NCBI GenBank assembly: GCA_012931725.1
Contig: CM022947.1
Span: forward strand, 26,105,476-26,169,475
From: Litsea cubeba
Taxonomy: Eukaryota > Streptophyta > Magnoliopsida > Laurales > Lauraceae
Length of the DNA stretch: 64,000 nt
Reading direction: 5' to 3'
How positions within the stretch are numbered: position 1 is the stretch's first letter; each line of letters begins with the position of its first letter. Positions 9,084 to 20,800 of the stretch are shown in pieces. Under the pieces are notes generated by a model that was not told the origin of the DNA, ran no database searches, and saw nothing but the letters and a program-made list of their open reading frames with translations. The position numbers were made by a program, and so were the translations under genes.

Positions 9084-11830
9084 ACATATATAAATACATA
9101 CATATGTATTGAACAAAGAGCTGTGACAAAGAACCCTAACCAACAAGATTTAGCTGCGGAATACCCGCGCAAACAAGAGATCTTTTCTTTGTTCCCTTGA
9201 TCAGTGCGGCCCAACTATGCAAATCCAGAATACGGAATCTGCCTCTGCTCCACTTCGTTTCGAAAACTAAGAGGGTCAAACACACTGTTGGAGTAGAGCA
9301 TGTTGGAGATCGATCTCGTCGAGCTCCGATCCTCTTGCACGAGATCAACCAATGGACGAGATTCAAATCCTTGAACCTCCTTCTTTCGTTTTTGCACCTT
9401 GACATCAGAACAAAAATACCCACTTCTAGGTTATACAAGACCATGTAGCACTCCTTTAATGACACTAAAAACAAAACATGCAAGTTGTCTATTGTTCCCA
9501 TAGAAGTCAAAATGAGAAACGGTTCCTCCACCATGTCCCCGCAAATAGAGTCCTCTTGATCTCATCCGATCAACGGTCTCCTTCTGCAGCTACCGATGGA
9601 ATAGAGGCATGCGAGGATCAACACTTCTTCTTCCAAAGGAGGTTCCCTGGGACAAAGAATGAGAGAGAACGTTGCCCTATGAACGAGGGAGAATGGAAGA
9701 CTTGAAATATTAAAATTCAAAATTTTAAGCTTAAATAATTGAAAGCGTAAATCAGTCATGTAAATATGTGATGTGGAGTATCTAGGGATATCCCGCTGAA
9801 ATATATGTGATGTGGAGTATCTAGGGATATCCCGCTGTAATATATCCAGTTGTATGGACTATAGGCCTTAGAGGAAAAGTTGTTGCATTGGAGGCCTTAC
9901 AAGACCAATCTGAGGAACTTTTGGCTAATTTACCCTAATAATAAATCAATCTAGTTTTTTATTCTGAAAAAAGTAACAAAATCATAGCAGAATTTGGGGA
10001 AGAAATATTAGTATGATGGAAAAAAGAAAGGAAAGGAAGGAGGAAAAAAATCTAAAAAAGGAACAAAATCATAGCAGATTCTGGGAAGAAATATTAGAAC
10101 GGTGGAAGAAAAGAAAGGAAAGTGGAAAAAAATTTCTAAAACAGTCATGTCTTAACTATGATTATCTATGTTAGAATAAATCCGATTGAGGTAAATTCAT
10201 TTAGAATAAATCCGATTAAAGTAAATTCTTCTGTCGAGATAAAACTAGTGGGACCACCGTTTTGAATGGTCTAGATTTTAAAAATGGGTCCTGCTCATAA
10301 ATGTATAATAGTGGGCATATTTGTTTGTTCCAAAATAATAATCAATAATTTTACTTTTGAGTGCTGTAATAGATAAGAGTGTTAATTGATCTTCATTTTG
10401 GGCTTGTTTGATTTCCTTAAGTGGTTGAAAATGAAGAATTAAAGGCAAATATCCAAAAATTACCCTAAAATAACTGTTGTTTTATTAAAATTTAATCCTT
10501 GGAAAGATACACAATGAATGCACAACCATCATTTTAGTAACATAGGAATGTCAAAGTCCCATCTATCTCGTGGCCTTATATGCATTACCCCGGCTTATTA
10601 AATAACCCATACACCTTGGGGAATGGACATTCTTTTTGAAGTGTTAACAATCCTCTTATATGAATTGGTATGAATACTATTTTTTAATCTTTTAATGATA
10701 AAAAGAAATAGGTTTTTACATTTGTAAGAGTGATCTAATAAAATACTAGCATCTGATCATTACGATCTTCCGAAGGAGTTCGGATCAAACAATTTTAGGG
10801 AACTCGACCTCCATTTCCATGTTAAACTCATATTTATTGAAGTTTTTGTGAAATCTCCTCTATCTAGGTCGCATTGAAAAGTTCTATACACATCAATTGC
10901 CTTTACTCGGACCTTTAGAATCCGACACCCTAATTTTTTTTTATTATAAAAGGGACTTCTAATTAACCCTCCATTTTTAAGAGACTTTTTGATAAATAGA
11001 AAGCGCCTAAGCCAGCCTCTGTTGTTGCAAGCATGGTTGTGGATCAGTCACGTTTACTGATTGACAAAGCTGTCAATGACGGGTTCCCTCCCGAAGCAAT
11101 AAAGTTGGTTTGATATAGGGTTTCCACACAATTTTATAGGTTTGCAAAGAATCCTTTTGTTTGATTCTAACAATTTGACCAATCTTCTTTCTCTGCGAAT
11201 GGGATCAGGATTCTATAAGTTGAACATCAAATTTCAACTCATCCAAACTCCTCAAAGGATTAGGATTATAGTTCCAGGAGTGATTAATCCTATGTGAGCA
11301 TCATAAATGGTATGATGTGCTACACGATTTATTAAAGCAAGAAATGCCAATGCCTAACTATGCTGAATTTGATTTCAGCGCAGCCCATTTTGTTATTCAT
11401 CAAGAGATTTATTATTCATTGTCCTAAAGATTTCTTGTTAGTTCTAATTTTCAAGTTAAGGTTCGAAATGTTGTGGCCCAAATCTGATGCTTGAAACCAA
11501 AGACACGATGCAAACCCACCCCACGCACGCCACACTCAATCACCACGTATGCTGATTTATCCTATTGTATAGGACGCTTAATGACTCATAAAACATCCTA
11601 ATTACATAATGCATGGGTCAAGCCTGGGTTGGAGTGGCCCATGAGCAACCTTAGTGATTGAACGAACAAATATGCTTTGAATAGTGACAACAACCATAGT
11701 AGTTATGTGAAGCACTTGCTTCTTTCAATTATTGCACCTTATAAAAGGAAAATACAAAGGCAGTAAGTCCCTCCAATTTAACACATCAAGAAGGGAGTTT
11801 TTATTCTAGCACTAAGATTGGACTCCATCT
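9084..11830. other. Unassigned part of the unit, no gene recognised
   Basis: It contains short open frames on both strands that overlap each other (9136-9534) and match nothing known to me. There is a 39-bp tandem duplication (9764-9841) that is single in copy C, and an imperfect direct repeat of about 80 bp (9966-10050 and 10056-10135). Near 11740 there is a plus-strand TATA-like TTATAAAAGG. Confidence 0.5.
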
Positions 11831-14800
11831 TTAGGGATCGCATCCGCAGATGCATTCGTGGTTCCAACAAAGTATTCTCCTGCATCCCGGTTTACAGTAG
11901 TCTCTGCAGTCTATGGGCTCGATGCAAGGAGCATTCAATATACCCGCTCTACCTTCAACTTCGTTCACCGTTGAAAATGGCATGCCTGCACAGATTGTCA
12001 AATAAATGAACCACACATGAGCCATCCGGTGCAAAAACAACCCAATATGAAACATTCATAATCTAATCCAAGTATGGAGGATTGTGGGGTAAATGCAAAT
12101 AACCACCCCATGAGGCGATATGGTCCCGTAGAGGTGTTTAGTTTGGCTCATTTGCTTATTTCACATTGTATTATAGAGATATCATAGTAAATGGGATTTT
12201 ATTAACCAAAGGGAACTAAAAGAGGAGAGTAGTGACGGATTAAATTGAAGATCTAGATTAGAGAACATCACTTTTTACATAGGGAAGATCATTTGCATGA
12301 GGACCCTTTATCAATCCATTAAATCCTTTTCTAGTAGTTTTTTTAAAGAAAAAGATAATGCTCAAATCTCTTAGGGACTTGTGTGGAGAGATTTCCAGAA
12401 CCCCGGTATTCCGCTAATCACGGCCATTAGATGAGACTAAGCGTCCTCACGTGCCGTCCGCATGCCATCCACGTGGCACCAAACTCACCTCGGCTACCGG
12501 GATAGAGGCCTCAGCTGAAATCAAACAGCTCCAGGCCGTTAGCGCCGAGCTCGGCCATCCCATGTGCCCATCTCGGCTGAGAGCTCCACCTCGGCTGAAG
12601 AAGCCGGGACGAAAGCCGAAGTAAGAAAGAACCTCCACTCGCACCCCTCATCCCCCACGTCGTCAGGCACGTGGAGGAATAGGGGCGCGAGCTAGTGAGA
12701 CAGATGCGACATCCAGCCGTCCACAATCTTCGCCAGATCCCTAACAGGGCGGCATCCAGCGGCTGAGGCCACATCAGGGCAAGGCCCGAGGGCGGATCCG
12801 ATGGTACCCCAACCGTCAAAGGCGCCCAACACAATCTGGTCCAACAAGACGCGCATTTAATGCGATGTGGGCTGATCCGACTGGCATTAAATGCAGAGTA
12901 GGCTGGATTGGACCGCATTTATTACTTGGTGGGCTGATCATGACTTCCCAGTCGAATCATGGGACCCACACCAAGATATTCTCCAAGGATACGACCCCAG
13001 CCTCTATAAATAGAGCTTCATACCACATGCAATGTACGCATAATTCAACCCACAGAGCTGTTACTCTGCCTCTCTTCTTCCTCTCCTTCCATTGTTCCTG
13101 TTCCTTCACTGACTTTGACATCGGAGAGCCTTGCGCCGCCCAGGCCAGGGTCCTCTGACTGTGTGTTCTTCTCTTTCAGGCTTTCGGACGGTACCCAGTC
13201 ATCACCATCGTTGGATAAGTCCTCTAAGGCTCCCCAGTTATTGTGGGTCATTATTTTCTGCACCTACAATTGGCGCCGTCTGTGGGAAAGTAATATCCCA
13301 ACCTTCCCAACCTTCCCAACCTTCTCAACCTCAATCTCTCAGAAGCCATGCCTCCGAAAGCTAGGAAAGGCGGAGAATCCTCGAGAGCAGCGCTCGAGTT
13401 GCCACCACCGTCGACGGACGTCCCTCCTCAAGGGCGTTCCCGAACGGTGCATGGCGCATCTGCAGGCGAGGGCCGCTTAGGCTCGCAGCTTTTCGTCGAG
13501 GTCGCCCTCCAAGAAGGACTCGAGACCTCGTTCTCAGCAGACGAAGTTACGCCACCCCGACGCGACGAGCGTCGGCATGAGCGTCCTCGCAAAGATAAAG
13601 TCGTTGCCATGGAAGAAGCGCGTCGAGTTCAACCTCCTGCCGCTGGAGGAGATGTCGCAGCTCAAAATGCTCTCCTCCAGAAGCAAGAGCGGTTGATCCG
13701 CGAGCTCCAGCAGCAGCTGAGAGCAGCGCAGACTGCCTCGTTGAGGCAAGTCTCTGATCCTCAAGGAAAGAAGAAGGACGCCCCCAGCAGGGCAGCCCAG
13801 CCTCCTCGCGAAGATCTCAGAAACCATCTGGACCACAAGCGGAGCCAGATCCATGACGAAGGCTCTAGCAACAACCGAAGTCATCATAGCCGCGATGGCC
13901 GAGCCCATAGCCATCACAGCCCGAACCACTCTAAGCAAAAGTCAAGAGCCCAGACTCCGGAAAAGGACGACGAGCAAGAGAGATTTGATAAGCGCGTCAG
14001 GTTGGCTCTTCAGCGCAACCTGGACGTGCGGGACCAGAAGCAGATCTGTGGCCACACTGATCTAGGGGCCTCACCCTTAACGAGGGACATCGAGCGGACC
14101 CCCTTGCCCAAAAGGTTCTCTGTCCCGCGGTTCGTCCCCTACGACGGACTGTCCGATCCATCCGCTCACCTCCGTCACTTTTCCTAGAAGATGTCCATCT
14201 GGGGAAACGAGGGTCACCTTAACTGCAAGATCTTCTCCTCCAGTTTGGGTGACCTCCCTCTGAAGTGGTTCTGCGCCCTCCCAGAGAAGTCGATTTCGAG
14301 TTGGAAGGAGCTCCAGCTCTCCTTTCTGAAGAAGTTCCAAGCTTACAGCGCCGTCCCCAAGAAAGAAGGGGACCTTCTCGCCCTGAGAATGAAGCAGGGT
14401 GAGACCCTCGCCAAGTTCGCCCGACGATTCTGGGCGGTTTACAGCCAGATCGAGGGCACTAGGGAAGAGATAGCAATCTACGCCTTCCAACATGCCCTGA
14501 TTCCCGGCCACGACCTCCGGAAGGACTTGGTCGGAGACCCCCCAGAGTCCATGCCAGAGCTAATGTCCCGGATAAAGCGCTTCGTCGCCCGGGAGGAAGA
14601 TGAAATCCAGGCCCGGGAAGAGGACGAAAGGCCGGAGCCCGAGCACAAGAGCAACCAGCCTCAGCAGAGAGGCGGGGGGCCCTTCCAGAAGCAGGAGCCC
14701 AAGCAGGCTCGGGTCGCCAGTTCGGCGAAGCCTACACCATCCAGATCTGGGGGCACCAGGAGGCCAAGGCCTCACGCCAACGCCTATCAAGGCATCAATG

Positions 14801-17800
14801 TCGTCTTCAGGGAACCGATACACCAGATCATGGACAAAATAAAGGGCAAGCCGTTCTTCAAGTGGCCCCAGCCCTTGAGAAATGAGCCCACCGACGGCAG
14901 TCGAAGCAAGCTCTACTGCTCCTACCACAAAGGTAAAGGGCACAAGACCGAGGAGTGCAACTCTCTGAAGTGGTACCTGGAGAGACTCGCCGGTGAAGGC
15001 CACCTTCCAGAGTCCGTCAAGGCAGAAGATGCCGGCGGCAGCAGGGGCCGAGTTCACCAGAGCACGGCTCAGGACCCAGACAGCGAGGATTCCGAAAAGA
15101 TCATTAACGTGATCCACCTGGCATCCTCTGTTCCCTCTCCCTCGTCTCGTGGAAGCTCGCATGCCCGCACCGAGGCCAGGCGGGCATCGCACGGGAAGGA
15201 GGTGATGAGAGCCGAGCTCGAGCAGGCACCCAAAAAAAAAGGCTCGCCACGACCGAAAAAGATCTCGAGGGAATCCAGCTTCCCCACAACGACCCCTTGC
15301 TCCTTACGATGAAGCTGAGAGACTTCACCGTGAAGAGGATCCTCGTCGACTCCGGCAGCTCTTCCGAGGTCCTCTATTATGATTGCTTCAAAAAAATGAA
15401 CCTCTCGGAAGCAGACCTCACGGAGGTCCGTGCGCCCTTGCTAGGGCTGTCCGCCACGCCAGTCTACCCCAAGGATAGGATTACCCTGGAAACCCGAGTC
15501 GGCGAAGCCTCCGTGTTGGCCGACTTCCTGGTCATGGATGCCAATTCTCCCTGCAACGTCATTTTGGGCAGAACGTGGCTCCACAAGTTGGAAGCAGTCC
15601 CTTCTTCCCTCCACCAGAAGCTGAAGTTCGTCCACGAGAACAAGGAGGGCAAAATGGAAGTGGTCACGGTGGAGGGAGATCAGCAGCAGGCCAGGCAGTG
15701 CATGCTGGCCGCAGTCCCAGCAGTGAAAGAGCCGGAGCACGTCAACCTCGCCGAATTCGAGGAAGGCCCAGATGAAATCGGCCAAGACCCCGAGAAGAAA
15801 AGCATTGAGAACCTGGCCGAGGCCCGGCTGAACTCGGCAGACCCAGATAGGTTCTCCCTGATCGGCGCCACCACTGGCCACGACCGAATGAGCTTCCTCG
15901 ACGCCTACAGATGCTACCGCCGAGTTCCACTTCACGAGCCTGACGAGGAGAACGTCATTCATAACCCCCCGCGGCACTAACTGCTACAAGGAGATGCCCT
16001 TCGGGCTAAAGAACGTGGGGGCAACCTATCAGCGCCTCGTGACGGAGATGTTCCAGGCTCAGCTCGGCCTAACGGTAGAGGTGTACATCGACGACATGGT
16101 CGTTAAATCAGTGCACTCCAGCGACCACCTGGCGGATCTCGGCCAAGTCTTCGACATCCTTCGCGCATACAAGCTCAAGCTAAATGCTTCCATGTGCGCC
16201 TTCGGCATAGTCTCTGGCAAGTTCCTCGGCAGCTTGGTAACACGAAGGGGGATAGAGGCTAATCCAGACCAGATCACCGCGATCTAGGGCATTCAGAGCC
16301 CCTCTACCACAAAAGAAGTCCAGAAGCTCACGGGAATGGCTGCAGCACTCAATCGCTTTATCGGCCGGTCATCAGATAAGTGCAGGCCTTTCTTTCAGCT
16401 TCTAAATAAAATTTAAAATTCCAGTGGGCCCCTGAGTGCGACAGGGCATTGGCCGCGCTCAAAACCTATTTGACGTCGCCACCCTTACTCTCCACCCCAA
16501 CTCCGGGGGAGGTTTTGTATTTATATCTTGTGGTCTCGGATCACGCAGTGAGCTCAGTCCTCATCAGGGAGGACGAGGAAGTTCAAAAACCGATTTATTT
16601 TACGAGCGAGACCCTGCTCGATGCCGAGACCAGGTACCTTCTATTGGAGAAGCTTGCGTTGGCTCTCGTCAGTGCCTCCCGCAAGCTCTCCCGTTATTTC
16701 CAATCCCACACCATTGTGGTGATCACGGAGCATCCACTCCGTTCAATATTCAATAAGGCTGACTTTTCAGGGCGAATATCAAAGTGGGCAGTTGAACTGG
16801 GGCAGTATGATATACAGTACCGTCCCCGAACTGCGACCAAAGCCCAGATTCTGGCGGACTTCATCGTTAATTTCGTCTCGCCCAATTCGGCTCCGACCCA
16901 GCCTGGCACGGCGCTGCCGGGCACAGGGCACGAGCCAGAAGTAACTGAGGTCGAACAGTCTCCCACCTCGGCAACACTTTTCTCTCTGGCCTACGGGATG
17001 GAGGCGGTCATTCCTTTAGAAATCAGCCTTCTCACCCTGAGGACAGAGCTGGTCGACCAAGGCCAAAATGAGACAAACCTGGCAATGGAGCTGGAGCTGG
17101 CAGACAAGCGCCAAGAAGCAGTAGCCCTGCGTCTGACCGACTATCGGCAGCGGTTAGCCAGGGCGTACAATCAAAATGTCAAGGAAAGGAGATTCTCCCT
17201 GGGAGAGCCGGTTCTCAAGAAGACCCTGCCAGCTGACAAAGAACCAAACAAAGGGAAGCTGGCCCCAAACTGGCACGGCCCGTTCAGGGTGGTCTCACTG
17301 GCAGTGAAATCAGCCTACAAGCTCGAAGACTTAGAGGGCAAGCCACTGCCGAGACCGTGGAATGCATCCCACCTGAAGAAATTCTATTTCTAAAAGATGT
17401 AGCGAGTCTCAGAATCAATGAAAGCACCTTTTGCCCTGTCATCAATCTGTGTCGTCTCTCCTTACATGACTTCGACAGCTCTGGGTCTACCGCCCTGGAA
17501 AAGGCCTCGAGTTCATACACTCGGTCGTTTCCTAAAGCTCCGGGTCTACCGCCCTGGAAAAGGCCTCGAGTTCATACACTCGGTCGTTTCCTAAAGCTCC
17601 GGGTCTACCGCCCTGGAAAAGGCCTCGAGTTCATACACTCGGTCGTTTCCTAAAGCTCCGGGTCTACCGCCCTGGAAAAGGCCTCGAGTTCATACACTCG
17701 GTCGTTTCCTAAACCTCCGGGTCTACCGCCCTGGAAAAGGCCTCGAGTTCATGCACTCGGTCGTTTCCTAAAGCTCCGGGTCTACCGCCATGGAAAAGGC

Positions 17801-20800
17801 CTCGAGTTCATACACTCGGTCGTTTCCTAAAGCTCCGGGTCTACCGCCCTGGAAAAGGCCTCGAGTTCATGCACTCGGTCGTTTCCTAAAGCTCCGGGTC
17901 TACCGCCCTGGAAAAGGCCTCGAGTTCTTGCACTCGGTCGTTTCCTAAAGCTCCGGGTCTACCGCCCTGGAAAAGGCCTCGAATCCAGACTCGGTCGTTT
18001 CCTAAAGCTCCAGGTCCTGGACCCTGGAAAAGGCTCCGAGCTCCGACGCTCAGTCGTTTCCTAAATTCTTGGTTCATACACCCCTAAAGATCGCACGGCC
18101 GAGATCTCCGAGACTCTGGGTTCGAACACCCTCGAGATCACGTCGAACTCAAACTCACACAGCCGAGATCACGCCGAACTCACTTCGGCCCAAGGCAGTT
18201 CGCTTCGGCCAAAGCTCCCCATTTCGGCCAAGGTCAGCTTTCAAAAGAAGAGCAGTGCGAGCACTGAAATACAAAAATACAAGTGTTACAAAACCAAAAC
18301 ACTGTACACGGATTGAGTGAACACAAAACTCGTCCTTTTTGTTCATTGTAATTGCTTCAGTGCATGGATTACAAACATGAAACAAAATACACAGAAGGAA
18401 GGCTCGTGGCCCTCTGAAGACCCAAAAAGAAAGCAGGCTTCGAGACCACTCTTCGCCGACACCGTCCGCCGACCGGAGACCTTCGGCGGAAAGGCTTGTT
18501 GCATCCTGCCCCGAGGTCTTGACATCCCACAAGAAGGAGGATCTGCGGCATGATTCAAAACCGCCCTCTGGGACGAAACAGGACCCCCAGGCGTCCGGTG
18601 CCAGGAGCTCTGCAATACGCTTTGGTTGGTCAGACCAAAGTTTGCAAACAAGAGCCCCCTCCGAGGGCGTTTCCAGTCCTACCCTCCGTTCAGAACCTTG
18701 TGGAATGACAACAAGGCCGCCGAGCGCGGTGGCCGCCACCGACCCATAGCTGCAAAGATTCCCATGCAGACGCACCAGGGAAGGCTGGCTGCAGACCCGC
18801 GTTCAGAGAGCGCGTAGCCTACGAGGACCATCTTCAGAGAGCGCGCAGACTGCGACAGACCTTCCCCCTCGGAGGAAGCCGTCACCTGGCACAGGAGTTC
18901 CATCCGGGTCAAAAGCCCCTAAAGATCTATCAAACATGGCTGCCAGGTTGTTTGAATGAAATACAAATATCCTAGTTCTCTCGTCCCTCCCATGGCGAGC
19001 TTACCACTCCTATTTATAGGAAGAAGGGAGGGCCCGATCTTCAAAAGAAATTATGAGGCGAGGTCACTCACGCCTTGCGTGGCGTACTAGACTTCCCTTA
19101 TACTAACTAGCGGTTCCGATGATACCACGTGGAGCCATCCCCTCGTTCCCCTCAATAGTCATATCACCATGCTTACTGCTGTTCAAGATCGCCCAAGATA
19201 CGGAGTATCATCGCAAGTGCCCAAGAAGACCGCTCGGCACTCAATTCTAACGTCCCATTGCAGAAAGCGCCGTACCAAACTCAAGCATAGAAGTACCGAG
19301 CTCAAAAAAGGAAAAGACAGAAATGGAAGGACGAGTGATTGAAGAAACTTTCAATTGCATTAAAATCTTGATCATTACATTGCGCAGCGAATACAATTGA
19401 AGGAAATTACAAAAAGCATAAAGCAAAGAGGCGAACGTCCCAAGGTCATGCCCGGTCGGACGCACAGGCTGCAGTGTCAGAAACTTCGCTGGCTGGAGGA
19501 GCAGAGGCCGGCGTCGGGAGTGGATACGGGGGAGGCTTCCGGAAGGAAGGGTGGTCCTCAGAAGCCCCGGCCTCCTTCAGGCCGGCACGCCATCCTTTCG
19601 CCCAGGCCTTATCCCTCACGACGAGGACCCTTTCCTTGTAGTGGGCGGTGACCTGCGCTCTGGCGTCCTCGAACGCAGCATCGCACTCCGACTCGAGTTT
19701 CGCATCGGCTTCATCCGCCCTCTTGGATTCGGCTTGAAGTAGGGCCACGTAATCGTCTTCCATCTTCGAGATGGAAACCTCGAGTTCGGCCACTCCGACT
19801 CTTTCCGCCTCGACTTCTCCCCTCGCCTGCTCAAGCTTCGCCGCGTATTCTCCCTCCACCCTGGCTAATTTTTGGGTAACGACGTCCAGAGATTCTTGCA
19901 AGCCGTTTTTCTCCACGGTCAGCTCGGCAACGTCCATGCTGTGTCTGTAGATCCTGTCAGCAACGGCCATGGACTTCTGTGCCGCCTGTCAAAGAAACGG
20001 GGCGTCCACGCCAAATCCAAAGAGCGTTAGATGCTAAACCGCTGGATTGACGAAAAGAAATGTAGAAAGATTTACCGTGAAGTTAGACTGCAGCATCGAC
20101 AGAATCAGCTTCGGATCGCTGTACTTGTCCAGCTGCTCCATGTCCCGGGGGAGGGCGCAGGCTCGCCCCAGGGCCTCGAGGACCGGGGGATCGATCCTGT
20201 GAAGGACGCGATCCTCCATCGTCATCGGCCTCCCCGGCTCAAGCATAAAGCTAGGCTCCCATAACGGCGGCCCCTGGGGCAACGAGGCAGCAACCGAGCT
20301 AGGGCCTGCATCTGTCCTCGGCATCTTCAGCGGCCGAGCTTCCTCCTGCTCGACCTCAGCCGGGGGCGAACGTACCTCTAGACCAATAGGGCTAGGGGAT
20401 GCGGGAACTTCCGCCGCAGCTGCAGGGGAAATTACCCGAGCATTCGGAGGAGGCTCAGGGAAATTCAGATTCACAGGCTCTTGGGGGGCTCGGGCATCCT
20501 CCGCTCCGAGCGCCAAGGCCTCAAGGTCCTCAAAGGACAAGCGCCTGGTGTGCCTCATCTCGGAACTTGGCGAGGGAGATTGGGCAATCTGACTCGATTC
20601 CCTTCCTGGGACCTGGAGAGGTCTCGACCCTGATGTGGAAGCTAGAACCCCGGACGTGGCCCTAACGTCAGACGACGCCCGCAAAGACCCCTCTGCGGCC
20701 TCTGGACTGGCCTGTTCCTGCCTGACTTTGGGACCGGCACCTTCACCCCGGATCGGCTCTACGGTGCCCCTTAGATACCCACAGTACCTCTGCTGATACC

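Larger units (their letters stand above)
4572..11860. repeat. Tandem host segment, copy A (about 7.29 kb)
   Basis: The sequence from 4573 recurs at 11862 (period 7289 bp) and again at 63748. Copies differ by roughly 3-4% in stretches compared by eye. The unit contains the defensin-like gene, the hAT-like remnant, the Athila-like LTR/primer site and the phytol-kinase-like exon. Copy A is uninterrupted apart from gypsy-1 at its left edge, so it preserves the empty sites for gypsy-2 (GGACT, 5092-5096) and for the LARD (ACCAA, 8610-8614). Confidence 0.9.

Noticed and set aside
9136..9534. 132-codon minus-strand frame, also present in copies B and C
   Set aside because: Overlapped by an equally long plus-strand frame, no recognised domain, and not kept at the same length in all copies.
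11034..11115. Short frame MVVDQSRLLIDK at 11034, repeated at 62921
   Set aside because: 27 codons, no start context or family match, and variation between copies is not clearly synonymous.
4572..11860. Tandem unit as a complete Athila retrotransposon
   Set aside because: Only one LTR end and primer site per unit, with no gag, pol or second LTR, and the unit includes a host-type gene.
17474..18066. Regular repeats that could suggest a CRISPR array
   Set aside because: Units are whole 59-bp tandem repeats without variable spacers, inside a plant retrotransposon.
18155..18775. 206-codon minus-strand frame in gypsy-2
   Set aside because: No family similarity, lies across a region with frames in several phases, and composition follows local GC. 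Treated as spacer.
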